Shown: positions 34,701 through 42,773 of the stretch, one piece after another | Numbering within the stretch: the first letter of the stretch is position 1 | How the letters are laid out: each line of letters begins with the position of its first letter | From: UBA932 sp031548545 | GTDB taxonomy: Bacteria > Bacteroidota > Bacteroidia > Bacteroidales > UBA932 | Assembly: GCA_031548545.1 (NCBI GenBank) | Contig: JAVBQY010000007.1 | Coordinates: 1-64,000, forward strand | Length of the DNA: 64,000 nt | Direction of reading: 5' to 3' | The notes under the pieces: model-generated | Databases searched by the model: none | What the model saw: only the letters and a program-made list of their open reading frames with translations | Told to the model about the DNA's origin: nothing | Made by a program: the position numbers and the translations under genes

Positions 34701-36065
34701 GTGATCGGTCGTCTCGGCGAAATGCGCATTATTGATAACAATACCGGTATTACCCTCTACCAGCATAATGTGCCTTACGGCGCCCAGCTGTATAAACAGA
34801 ACGGACAGAATGTGAAGAAAGGAGAACTCATTTGCGAATGGGATCCTTACAACGCCGTTATCATTTCGGAATTTGCCGGTAAGATCTCTTTTGAAAGCGT
34901 AATCGACGGCTTGACCTTCCGTGAAGAATCCGATGAAACTACCGGCTACCGTGAAAAAGTGATCATCGAGTCACGTGATAAATCACGCAACCCGACGGTT
35001 CGTATCCTCGACAGCAAGGGTGTTGAAATCAAACAGTACAACTTGCCCGTAGGTGCCCACATTGTGGTAGAAGAAGGTGAGAAAGTGATCAGCGGACAGG
35101 TGTTGGTGAAAATCCCCCGCGCCGTTGGTAAGTCCGGTGACATCACCGGCGGTCTGCCCCGTGTTACCGAGCTCTTCGAAGCCCGTAACCCGAGCAACCC
35201 CGCTGTTGTTTCCGAAATTGACGGTGAAGTTATCATGGGTAAGATCAAACGCGGTAACCGCGAAATTGCCGTGCGCTCTAAGCTCGGTGATGAAAAGAAA
35301 TACCTCGTACCTCTCTCCAAGCAGATCCTCGTACAGGAAAACGACTATGTGCGTGCCGGTACTCCGCTCTCCGACGGTGCTATTACCCCGCTTGATATCC
35401 TGACCATCCAGGGTCCTATCAAGGTGCAGGAATATATCGTGAATGAGGTGCAGGAAGTGTACCGTATGCAAGGGGTGAAGATCAATGATAAACACTTTGA
35501 AGTAATCGTTCGCCAGATGATGCGCAAGGTGGAAATCGTAGATCCGGGCGATACCCGTTTCTTAGCCGAGCAATTGGTAGACAAATGGGATTTCATGCAT
35601 GAAAATGACTTCATCTACGATAAGAAAGTGGTAGTAGATCCGGGTGAGTCACAGACATTGAAAGCCGGACAAATTGTCCCTATCCGCAAGCTGCGTGATG
35701 AAAATTCACAGCTTACCCGTAAGGACCTTAAGCCGGTGGAATACCGTGATGCCGTACCTGCTACTTCAAGCCAGATTCTGCAGGGTATTACCCGCGCCGC
35801 TTTACGTACCAACAGTTTCATGAGCGCCGCTTCCTTCCAGGAAACAACCAAGGTGTTGAGCGAGGCTGCTATCTACGGTAAGGAAGACCACCTCGAAGGA
35901 TTGAAAGAAAATGTAATCTGCGGTCACCTGATCCCCGCCGGTACGGGTATGCGTTATATCGATAAGATTGTAGTAGCCTCTATGGATGACTACCAACGCA
36001 TGACCGAAAGCAAACGCAAGAAAGAAGAAAAAGCACAGGCTGCTCCTGCTCCGGCAGAAAAGTAA
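31764..36065 (+). CDS. rpoC: DNA-directed RNA polymerase subunit beta'
   Basis: About 1433 residues from ATG 31764. The N-terminal zinc site is CHCGKYKRIRYRGIVCDRCG. The catalytic NADFDGD lies near residue 470. A second zinc cluster (CESKKGVCAKCYG) is near residue 900, followed by GEPGTQLTLRTFH. The Lys/Ala/Glu-rich tail ends APAPAEK. An upstream TTG at 31752 adds four residues and is less likely. Confidence 0.97.
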   Translation: MIQKKVSKQKTNFNKITISLASPEEILEHSSGEVLKPETINYRTYKPERDGLFCERIFGPSKDYECHCGKYKRIRYRGIVCDRCGVEVTEKKVRRERTGHISLVVPIAHIWYFRSTPNKIAYLLGIPSKKLEAIIYYERYVVIQPGIKALEGVKENDFLTEEEYLQIMESLPKENQMLEDEDPNKFIAGMGAEAIDLMLKRINLDDLSYDLRHKADTETSQQRRADALKRLNVVEAFRASKNINKPEWMVMKVIPVIPPELRPLVPLDGGRFATSDLNDLYRRVIIRNNRLKRLIEIKAPEVILRNEKRMLQEAVDSLFDNSRKSNAVKTEANRALKSLSDSLKGKQGRFRQNLLGKRVDYSARSVIVVGPELKMHECGLPKDMAAELFKPFVIRKLIERGIVKTVKSAKKIVDRKDPVIFDILENVMKGHPVMLNRAPTLHRLGIQAFQPKLIEGKAIQLHPLSCTAFNADFDGDQMAVHLPLGNAAILEAQLLMLGSHNILNPANGAPITVPSQDMVLGLYYITKARKAAKGEGRIFYGAEEVIIAYNEKAVDLHAIIKVRVPVMQADGSMKHELIETTVGRVMFNQFVPEEAGYINEVLTKKSLRDIIGGVLKTGGIAVTAKFLDDIKDLGYQMAFRGGLSFNLDDVIIPKEKEALVEKGYKEVEEVMNNYNMGFITNNERYNQIIDIWTHTNANLTQTVMKQLSSDKQGFNSVYMMLDSGARGSKEQIRQLSGMRGLMAKPQKSGATSAEIIENPILANFKEGLSVLEYFISTHGARKGLADTALKTADAGYLTRRLVDVSQDVIINEEDCGTLRGLVASAIKNKDEVVESLYERILGRTSVHDVYHPLTGELIVAAGDEFTEEISKAIEASPIEQVEIRSVLTCESKKGVCAKCYGRNLATGRMVQQGEAVGVIAAQSIGEPGTQLTLRTFHVGGTASSIAADSKLEARYDGRLEIDELRTVKSTGKDGVEIDIVIGRLGEMRIIDNNTGITLYQHNVPYGAQLYKQNGQNVKKGELICEWDPYNAVIISEFAGKISFESVIDGLTFREESDETTGYREKVIIESRDKSRNPTVRILDSKGVEIKQYNLPVGAHIVVEEGEKVISGQVLVKIPRAVGKSGDITGGLPRVTELFEARNPSNPAVVSEIDGEVIMGKIKRGNREIAVRSKLGDEKKYLVPLSKQILVQENDYVRAGTPLSDGAITPLDILTIQGPIKVQEYIVNEVQEVYRMQGVKINDKHFEVIVRQMMRKVEIVDPGDTRFLAEQLVDKWDFMHENDFIYDKKVVVDPGESQTLKAGQIVPIRKLRDENSQLTRKDLKPVEYRDAVPATSSQILQGITRAALRTNSFMSAASFQETTKVLSEAAIYGKEDHLEGLKENVICGHLIPAGTGMRYIDKIVVASMDDYQRMTESKRKKEEKAQAAPAPAEK

Positions 36066-36087
36066 GCGATGCTTTGTCATAGAAGAG

Positions 36088-36120
36088 CCGCCTTCCTTTT
36101 AACGGGGAGGCGGTTTTTTG
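36088..36120 (+). terminator. Terminator of the rpoBC transcript
   Basis: CCGCCTTCC (36088-36096) pairs with GGGAGGCGG (36105-36113) with one G-T pair, then six T. It lies 22 nt after the rpoC stop. Confidence 0.85.
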
Positions 36121-36156
36121 TTTTATGATATGCAGCACACAGCGGCTGTTGAAACA

Positions 36157-36915
36157 TTACTGTTTTTCCGGTAGATACTTCCAGAAGCGTTTGGGGAGGT
36201 GCTGCATATGCAGTTTGGGGTTGATCCGCTCTTTAATACAGATGGATTTAAAATAGCGCTGCCATAATTCCTGGAAGATCAGTTCATCTGCTGCGGCCTG
36301 CTCATCATTCAGTTTGCCCGTTTCCAGGTCAATGTCCAGGTGCTCAAAGCTGACCTCCTCCGTCTTGTGCAGGTCATAGAAATAGCCGTAGCGGCGTTTC
36401 ACGTCATAGATGATCCACTGCTGGTCGGCAAAGCGGTCCTCAAAGTGATCTATGGTCAGGGGGAGTGCATTGTATTTTGGTTCTATTGGGGCAAAAAATA
36501 TCCCGTCGGCGGTTTTCTGGAAACGGACAAACATGCGCATCCGTTCGGCCTCACGCATCACCTTGCGGTAAATTTTAGCACATTCCAGTACGTCCGGGTC
36601 GCCGAAGTTGACCTCTATGGATACCGGCGAGGCAAAGGCCTTCCGGATGTAGCGGAGCAGCAGCGCCTCTCTGCCGGGCAGTTCCGACAGAAATACGGCA
36701 AAACACATCTGACAGGCCTCCGCAGATATTTTTTTGTGCAGCCCGTCCCATACCCTTTGGGCCCGGGCGGGGTCCGTGACTACATGGTACGCCTCCTCCT
36801 CGAAGAGCGACTGCGCATCGCTCCCCAGGATGCTGTCGGGGAATGATTTCCGGCTGTAGGCATCGAATACCAGGGTCAGCAGGCCGTCAAAAGTATTGTC
36901 GTAGCGGAAGATCAT
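36157..36915 (-). CDS. TIGR03915-family putative DNA repair protein (DUF4130)
   Basis: 252 residues beginning MIFRYDNTFDGLLTLVFDAY and containing VRFQKTADGIFFAPIEPKYN and HFEDRFADQQWIIYDVKRRYGYFY, the usual pattern of this family. It is almost always encoded next to the TIGR03916 radical SAM protein, as here (38 nt downstream of it). Full-length relatives can be fused to uracil-DNA-glycosylase domains, which is why a repair role is proposed; this copy has no such domain. Confidence 0.85.
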   Translation of the reverse strand: MIFRYDNTFDGLLTLVFDAYSRKSFPDSILGSDAQSLFEEEAYHVVTDPARAQRVWDGLHKKISAEACQMCFAVFLSELPGREALLLRYIRKAFASPVSIEVNFGDPDVLECAKIYRKVMREAERMRMFVRFQKTADGIFFAPIEPKYNALPLTIDHFEDRFADQQWIIYDVKRRYGYFYDLHKTEEVSFEHLDIDLETGKLNDEQAAADELIFQELWQRYFKSICIKERINPKLHMQHLPKRFWKYLPEKQ

Positions 36916-36953
36916 AAGGAGACGATAAGATATTAGGATATTAGTGGCATATG

Positions 36954-38213
36954 TTATGGGAAAAGGCTAAGTTGTCCGTCCGTTCCTTTTTGCAGCAGTT
37001 TGGGTTCGGTGAAGAGCCGGCGCAGGGATTCAGGCCGCACATCCTGTACCTTGGGACCGCCCATACCCAATTCATTGCAGGTAATAAAATACTTGGCGCG
37101 TTTCATCACTACGCCGATTTTGCGCAGTTGCTCGCTGCCCAGGCGGCCGAACCGCCGGGAGGCCACAATCAGCTTGGCCGATTTAACGCCTATGCCCGGA
37201 ACGCGAAGAATCATCTCGTAGTCTGCCCGGTTCACATCCACCGGAAATTGTTCGGGGTGCCGCAGGGCGTAGGACAGCTTAGGATCCAGCTCCAGATCGA
37301 GGTAGGGGTGGTTGTCATTTACAATTTCATCCACTCCGAAACCATAGAAACGCATCAGCCAGTCGGCCTGGTACAGCCGGTGTTCACGCACCAGGGGAGG
37401 CGTGGACAGCGCCGGCAGCCGGCTGTCCGTATTGACGGGGATATAGCCTGAATAATACACCCGTTTCATGCTCGGTTTGTTGTACATATCGGCGCTCAGG
37501 TGCAATATCTGGTTGTCCGTGTCGGGCGTGGCGCCTATGATCACCTGTGTACTTTGTCCCGCCGGTGCAAAGCGTGGCGCTTTACGGTATTTACGGCGTT
37601 CTTCCGCACTTTCGAGCACACCCTGCTGTATGTAAGACATAGGGCGCAATACGCTGTCAAAGTCCTTGTCCGGCGCCAACAACTTGAGGTTTTGTTCCGT
37701 GGGGATCTCCAGGTTCACACTCAGGCGGTCCGCATAGCGGCCGGCCTCGTTTACCAGCTCGCGGCTGGCGCCCGGTATGCTTTTCAGGTGGATATAGCCG
37801 TAGTACCGGTGTTGCTCGCGCAGGTCCTTTGCCACGCGCACCATCCGTTCCATGGTGTAGTCGGGGTTGCGTACCACGCCGGAACTCAGAAACAGTCCTT
37901 CGATATAATTGCGGCGGTAAAACTCAATGGTCAGGTCCACCAGTTCCGATACGCTAAAGGTGGCGCGCGGAACGTCATTGCTCCGCCGGTTCACACAATA
38001 AGCGCAGTCGTACATGCAGTTGTTGGTCAGCATGATTTTTAGCAAAGACACACAGCGGCCGTCCTCCGTAAAACTGTGGCAGATACCCCAGCCGGCGGTG
38101 TTCCCCAGGCCTTTGTCCTTATTGCTGCGCGAGTGTCCGCTCGAGGCGCAGGATACGTCATATTTCGCAGCTTCGGCCAGGGTCTGTAACTTCTGTAAAA
38201 CTTGCTCGGTCAT
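36954..38213 (-). CDS. TIGR03916-family radical SAM protein, putative DNA modification/repair
   Basis: 419 residues from ATG 38213. The radical SAM cysteines are in TNNCMYDCAYCVNRRSND. C-terminally a helix-hairpin-helix-like segment (MILRVPGIGVKSAKLIVASRRFGRLG without further quotation) suggests DNA contact. It pairs with the DUF4130 gene downstream. A longer start at 38261 would run through the promoter box at 38220-38227 and is rejected; the box ends six nt before this ATG. Confidence 0.87.
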   Translation of the reverse strand: MTEQVLQKLQTLAEAAKYDVSCASSGHSRSNKDKGLGNTAGWGICHSFTEDGRCVSLLKIMLTNNCMYDCAYCVNRRSNDVPRATFSVSELVDLTIEFYRRNYIEGLFLSSGVVRNPDYTMERMVRVAKDLREQHRYYGYIHLKSIPGASRELVNEAGRYADRLSVNLEIPTEQNLKLLAPDKDFDSVLRPMSYIQQGVLESAEERRKYRKAPRFAPAGQSTQVIIGATPDTDNQILHLSADMYNKPSMKRVYYSGYIPVNTDSRLPALSTPPLVREHRLYQADWLMRFYGFGVDEIVNDNHPYLDLELDPKLSYALRHPEQFPVDVNRADYEMILRVPGIGVKSAKLIVASRRFGRLGSEQLRKIGVVMKRAKYFITCNELGMGGPKVQDVRPESLRRLFTEPKLLQKGTDGQLSLFP

Positions 38214-38219
38214 ACCAAA

Positions 38220-38227
38220 CAAAGGTA
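38220..38227 (-). promoter_or_regulatory. -7 element directly before the radical SAM gene
   Basis: TACCTTTG on the minus strand, then TTTGGT and the ATG at 38213, leaving room for only a couple of leader nucleotides. Confidence 0.55.
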
Positions 38228-38263
38228 CAAAAAGCAGACGGAAGGACAAGGCGGTGTTCATTA

Positions 38264-38296
38264 TTTGGGCTTAATCAATATAAAATCTTATCTTTG
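38264..38296 (+). promoter_or_regulatory. Promoter (TTTG, 21 bp, TATCTTTG)
   Basis: TTTG at 38264-38267 and TATCTTTG at 38289-38296, followed 23 nt later by the lipoprotein gene. Good consensus and spacing. Confidence 0.7.
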
Positions 38297-38319
38297 TAGC
38301 TTCAAAACAATGAATAAAA

Positions 38320-39144
38320 ATGAAAAAAGCCCTTCTTTATTTAGGATGTTGTATAATTGTCTTTTCTTTAGTTTCTTGCAAAGGCAAGCCGGCTAAAAAA
38401 CTGGACGAAACCAATGCTGAGGTACGTATGCAACTTTCTTTGCAACTGGTGGTGCAGCTGGATTCCCTGGCGGCGGAAGAAATTAAATATTCGTTTGAAC
38501 CCCTGGGGGGTAAAATCCAACGGGGCGAGTTTAAACTCACGGAGGCCCAGAAGAAGGTGAAGCCGGATTATCTGCTCTCTCCCTCCGGCGTCAATGATAT
38601 GCATACCCTGCAACAAAAAAACGCAGCCTTTATTTATTATCTTATGGACAGGGCGGTGGCCAAATTGTATGACATGCCGACCGAGGCCTATGATGAGGTT
38701 TGTGCACGTTTGCAGGTAGACCTGAACCTCTCGGATAATTCTAATCTTTTTCAGGTGAACCCGGCAGACCGGGAAGCGTTGCGCAAGCAGGAAGAGTTCT
38801 TCATGGCCCGCTTTAAGAAAGAGCAGCAGGAAGGTACGCTGCATCTTTTTGTGGGACGCGGAGTGGCCATGATTACCGAGAGCCTTTACTTTCTGTCCCA
38901 AAACCCGGATGTATTGGCAGAGGCGCTTAGCGATGAAGAAGTGGCGGTCTTTTCTCACCGTTTGCGGAATATCTCCACCTTGCTGGATAAGTTGCTGGAG
39001 TTTTATCCGGAAATACAACCCGAGCGTAACGCCTTGAGCCTGTACATGCCTTTGGTCAATGCTACCGGCCGTCAGGACCTGGTAGAGCGCGTAAAATTAA
39101 TGAAACCTCAGATTGAGGCTATGCGCGCATCCCTGATCAATTAA
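38320..39144 (+). CDS. Lipoprotein of unknown function
   Basis: 274 residues with a lipoprotein signal ending FSLVSC (Cys20). The mature part is alpha-helical and charged, with DSLAAEEIKYSFEPLGGKIQ and GRGVAMITESLYFLSQNPD. I know no named family. It is monocistronic with its own strong promoter and converges with the chromate transporter genes (2-nt gap). The position suggests a core gene of this lineage. Confidence 0.75.
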   Translation: MKKALLYLGCCIIVFSLVSCKGKPAKKLDETNAEVRMQLSLQLVVQLDSLAAEEIKYSFEPLGGKIQRGEFKLTEAQKKVKPDYLLSPSGVNDMHTLQQKNAAFIYYLMDRAVAKLYDMPTEAYDEVCARLQVDLNLSDNSNLFQVNPADREALRKQEEFFMARFKKEQQEGTLHLFVGRGVAMITESLYFLSQNPDVLAEALSDEEVAVFSHRLRNISTLLDKLLEFYPEIQPERNALSLYMPLVNATGRQDLVERVKLMKPQIEAMRASLIN

Positions 39145-39146
39145 TC

Positions 39147-39671
39147 CTAATAATACAACGCGCCGAATAGCCCTGCCAGTACAATGGTAATGATAGGGTT
39201 TATTTTGAATTTCCAGCCGGCTATAAAGGCGATGGCAAAGATGATGACGGCGCTGTAATCGCTGAAATTATCGCGATTCACCAGCATCAGGGCGGCGGCG
39301 GCGATGAGTCCCACGACAACCAGCCTCAGGGCCCTGAAGGCGGCTTCGATGTATATATTCTTGCGGAAGATACTGAAAAGCTTGCAAATACTCAACATGA
39401 TGATGAAAGAGGGCAGACAGAGGGCCAGGGTGGCTACGGCAGCGCCCAAGATATTGCCGGAGGCCGTATATCCGGCAAAGGTTGCCGTATTGATCCCTAT
39501 GGGCCCCGGGGTCATCTGCGACAGGGCGATCATATCCGTAAATTCCTGATTGCTCATCCAGCCATGCATGGTCACCACCTCATGCTGTATCAGCGAGAGC
39601 ATGGCATAACCTCCTCCGAAGCCGAAGAGCCCGATTTTGAAGAAGGTGAGGAAGAGCTGGATGTAAATCAT
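39147..39671 (-). CDS. Chromate transporter, half-size subunit (CHR)
   Basis: 174 residues with the CHR motif FFKIGLFGFGGGYAMLSLI near the N-terminus and MTPGPIGINTATF, plus four or five hydrophobic segments. Half-size CHR proteins work as pairs; the partner gene lies immediately upstream with an ATGA overlap. The substrate may be chromate or another anion such as sulfate. Confidence 0.88.
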   Translation of the reverse strand: MIYIQLFLTFFKIGLFGFGGGYAMLSLIQHEVVTMHGWMSNQEFTDMIALSQMTPGPIGINTATFAGYTASGNILGAAVATLALCLPSFIIMLSICKLFSIFRKNIYIEAAFRALRLVVVGLIAAAALMLVNRDNFSDYSAVIIFAIAFIAGWKFKINPIITIVLAGLFGALYY

Positions 39672-40210
39672 GACTTCTTATTTTTTGCAAATTGATACAG
39701 CACGCCGGCCGCGGCTGCAATCGTTACTATATACACCGGAGATACGTGCAGCAGCCAGATCAGCAGGGCGGTGACCAACGGTATGACGATTGTCTTATAC
39801 GTGATACCCGCGCTCCTGGCCGTGCTGAGCACCGGTACGGCGATCAGGGCCACTACGGCGGGCCGGATGCCTTTGAATATTTTTATCACGGTTTCATTGT
39901 CCTTGAAACTGTAAAAGAAGACAGCAATAGCCAGAATAGTGATAAAGGAGGGCAGGACGGTCCCCAGGGCCGTCACTATGCTGCCCTTTACGCCCCTGAG
40001 CTTGTAGCCTACAAAAATGGCCATATTGACGGCGAATACGCCGGGCACGGCCTGCGACACGGCGATCAGGTCTAAGAACTCCTGCCGTTCCAGCCAGTGT
40101 TTTTTATCGACCACTTCTTTCTCTATCAGGGGTATCATGGCGTAACCACCGCCGAGGGTGAAGGCGCCGACCTTGAAGAAGGTAAGAAAGGATGACAAGT
40201 AAGTATTCAT
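39668..40210 (-). CDS. Chromate transporter, half-size subunit (CHR)
   Basis: 180 residues: FLTFFKVGAFTLGGGYAMIPLI near the start, the SQAVPGVFAVNMAIFVGYKLRG segment, and several hydrophobic helices. With the overlapping downstream gene it should form the two-component CHR transporter. A minus-strand TAAATTTG box at 40231-40238 lies 20 nt upstream and serves both genes. Confidence 0.88.
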   Translation of the reverse strand: MNTYLSSFLTFFKVGAFTLGGGYAMIPLIEKEVVDKKHWLERQEFLDLIAVSQAVPGVFAVNMAIFVGYKLRGVKGSIVTALGTVLPSFITILAIAVFFYSFKDNETVIKIFKGIRPAVVALIAVPVLSTARSAGITYKTIVIPLVTALLIWLLHVSPVYIVTIAAAAGVLYQFAKNKKS

Positions 40211-40230
40211 GCCGCTAACCGGTTAAAATG

Positions 40231-40238
40231 CAAATTTA
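40231..40238 (-). promoter_or_regulatory. -7 element for the chromate transporter pair
   Basis: TAAATTTG on the minus strand (TAnnTTTG), 20 nt before the ATG at 40210. Confidence 0.5.
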
Positions 40239-40274
40239 TGTTTTTCCGCCGAGACCCCCAATAATTATTTTGTT

Positions 40275-40282
40275 TATCTTTG
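40275..40282 (+). promoter_or_regulatory. -7 element four nt before the PHP gene
   Basis: TATCTTTG followed by TAAG and ATG at 40287. Transcription would begin at or next to the start codon. Confidence 0.6.
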
Positions 40283-40286
40283 TAAG

Positions 40287-41519
40287 ATGAAAAAGACATT
40301 GAAAGTTATTGCTTATGTACTATTGACACTGGTGCTGCTGCCCATAGCATTGCTGGTGTTGACCCAGGCCTGGTTTTACGCCTCTTATCCGCTCTATGAT
40401 TTTAAAGAACCGGTAGCATTCCATGGGGACAGCCTGTATAATCCTTATGCGGATGCGGTGCCCGGCCATTGGCGGGAATGTATCTTCCATGCCCATACCA
40501 AAAGTTGGAAGGGCTTGACTAACGGCGCCAGCGCGCACCATGAGGTAATCAATGTATATAAAAAATTGGGTTTCGATGTGATTGCCATTTCCAACTACAT
40601 GAAAGTGGACACCATAGGCAGTGCGTCATCTTCTTATATCCCCTGCTATGAGCATGGTTACGGCTACGGCAAGACCCATCAGCTGGCTATGGGGAGCGAC
40701 GGCCATATCCTTTGGCGTGACTATGCTTTTATCCAGAATAGCCTGAGTCAGAAGCAATATACCATTGATCTGATGAAAAAACACTGCGAGGTGCTGGCGC
40801 TCAACCACCCGGACCTGCGCAACGGCTATAAGACGCTCACGGATTTTAAGTACCTGTGTAACTATGACCTTGTCGAAACCTTTAACGGCGCCCGCCTGTC
40901 GATAAAGTACTGGGACTGGGCCTTCACCCATGGGCATACGGCCTGGGTGACCGGCAATGATGATTCGCACGGGGTAGACAATCTGGATGACATTCAGCGA
41001 GAGGTCGTATTTGTCAATAGCCCTTCTGCCGGCCGCCGTGATATCCTTTCTTCCATTACAAAGGGCCGCGCTTATGTGGCCAGCTTCCCCCGCGATACGA
41101 TGGCTACCATGGCGCGCAAATTGGAGATGGCCGCCCGGGTTTCTTTCCCCAGATATATCCGGCTGCAACAGGACAGCTTGCAGGTGGGGTGGTCACGCAC
41201 GATGGCCAGCATTACGTTCATAGGTGATAGCGGTAAAGTACTGTCTACCGTCCATGATAGCGACCATGCGGTGTATGTCGTACAGCCCGGCGACACCTAT
41301 GTACGGGCGGTCTTGTCCGACGGGCAGATTACGTATTCGCTCAACCCTGTGGTGCGGAGCGTTGACGGGGCCATGCCGCCGAAGCAGCAACTGGCCACAG
41401 TGAATACCTCCAAAACTTTTATGAAATACGCCGCTGTTTTTGCCGCCTTGGTTTTAGTGTTAAACCTTGTGTTTTGGTTGCGCCGGAAACGGGCGGTACG
41501 CCGGAAAAACCGCGCTTAA
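40287..41519 (+). CDS. Membrane-anchored PHP-domain protein
   Basis: 410 residues with a transmembrane helix at each end (about 5-27 and 378-400), placing the body outside the cytoplasm in between. The middle has PHP-type metal-binding motifs: FHAHTKSWKG, LALNHPDLRNGY and WVTGNDDSHGVDN. PHP enzymes hydrolyse phosphoesters using a multi-metal site. The substrate is unknown. The gene stands alone and converges with the Nramp gene (3-nt gap). Confidence 0.75.
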   Translation: MKKTLKVIAYVLLTLVLLPIALLVLTQAWFYASYPLYDFKEPVAFHGDSLYNPYADAVPGHWRECIFHAHTKSWKGLTNGASAHHEVINVYKKLGFDVIAISNYMKVDTIGSASSSYIPCYEHGYGYGKTHQLAMGSDGHILWRDYAFIQNSLSQKQYTIDLMKKHCEVLALNHPDLRNGYKTLTDFKYLCNYDLVETFNGARLSIKYWDWAFTHGHTAWVTGNDDSHGVDNLDDIQREVVFVNSPSAGRRDILSSITKGRAYVASFPRDTMATMARKLEMAARVSFPRYIRLQQDSLQVGWSRTMASITFIGDSGKVLSTVHDSDHAVYVVQPGDTYVRAVLSDGQITYSLNPVVRSVDGAMPPKQQLATVNTSKTFMKYAAVFAALVLVLNLVFWLRRKRAVRRKNRA

Positions 41520-41522
41520 CAC

Positions 41523-42773
41523 TTAGAGCACGCTCAGCAGCAGGCGCAGGTTGAGGTAGGTGACTACCGCCGCAATGGCATACAGGATAAATTTGGTAAA
41601 CGGCCGGTTGGCATGCTTTCCCATCACCTTGGGTGAGGAGGTTAAGTACACCTGTAGAAATACGGTAATGGGCAGTTGTATGCTCAGGATCATCTGTGAA
41701 ATGATTAATCCCTTAAACGGATTCGAAATGAAAAAAATCACCGCCAGTCCGCCCAATAACGAGAGCAGCACGCCCCATTTGGAGTGGGCGTCTTTGATAT
41801 CATAAGGTTCCCTGAAGATGCCGGAGAAGATGGCGCCGCCGGCCATACCCGAGGTGATACTTGAGGCTATCCCTGCAAAGAGCAGGGCTACGGCAAAGAT
41901 TACGGCAGCATTGTTGCCCAGTAAGGGCTGGAGCAGGCTTTGCGCCTGTTCCAATTCGGTGACGGGCGTTTGCGTCTTGAAAAAAGTGGCGGCGGCCAGG
42001 ATAATCATGGCGCTGTTGATGGCCCAGCCGATCAACATGGACAGGAAAGTATCCATAAATTCATAGCGCAGTTGTTTTTTGATCACCTGTTCATCTTCCA
42101 GGTTCCATTGCCGGCTCTGGATCACCTCCGAGTGCAGGAAGAGGTTGTGCGGCATGACCACGGCGCCCAGTACACTCATGATTAACAGCATGGACCCTTC
42201 GGGTATGGATGGCGTCACCCAGGCGGCGCCGGCTGCCGGCCAGTCTATGTATACCAGAGAAAGCTCATAAATAAACGAAATACCGATGATCGACACGAAA
42301 CCGATGATCCAGCGCTCAATGAGCCGGTAGGAGTGGGTAAAAAGCAGGATGATGATCACCGCGGCGGCCATCATGGCGGCGAGTTTTACCGGAATGCCGA
42401 ACAGCATATTCAGCGCAATGGCTGCGCCCAGTATCTCGGCCAGCGAGGTGGATATTGAAGCGGCCATGGCCGTGGCCAGTACGGCTTTAGACATGAGGTC
42501 GGGCAGGTGCTTGCTGGCTGCCTCCGAGAGGCAGAGTCCGGTGGCTATGCCCAGGTGTGCGGCATTATGTTGCAGGATGATCAGCATGACCGTAGACAGC
42601 GTGATTACCCATAGCAGCGTATAGCCGAATTCCGCTCCGGCGCCTATGTTTGAGGCCCAGTTCCCCGGGTCAATGAAGCCCACGGTAACCAGCAGTCCCG
42701 GTCCTATATATTTAAGAATTTCCAGTCCGCCGAACTGGGGCCGGTGTCCTTCCTTAAAGAGTTTCAGTTTCAT
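41523..42773 (-). CDS. Nramp-family divalent metal transporter
   Basis: 416 residues with about eleven hydrophobic segments. The metal-binding DPGN of TM1 is in GFIDPGNWASNIGAG, and the TM6 motif is VMPHNLFLHSEVIQ. These H+-coupled importers take up Mn2+ or Fe2+. The gene overlaps the upstream cyclotransferase by ATGA. No Fur or MntR site is clear to me. Confidence 0.93.
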   Translation of the reverse strand: MKLKLFKEGHRPQFGGLEILKYIGPGLLVTVGFIDPGNWASNIGAGAEFGYTLLWVITLSTVMLIILQHNAAHLGIATGLCLSEAASKHLPDLMSKAVLATAMAASISTSLAEILGAAIALNMLFGIPVKLAAMMAAAVIIILLFTHSYRLIERWIIGFVSIIGISFIYELSLVYIDWPAAGAAWVTPSIPEGSMLLIMSVLGAVVMPHNLFLHSEVIQSRQWNLEDEQVIKKQLRYEFMDTFLSMLIGWAINSAMIILAAATFFKTQTPVTELEQAQSLLQPLLGNNAAVIFAVALLFAGIASSITSGMAGGAIFSGIFREPYDIKDAHSKWGVLLSLLGGLAVIFFISNPFKGLIISQMILSIQLPITVFLQVYLTSSPKVMGKHANRPFTKFILYAIAAVVTYLNLRLLLSVL

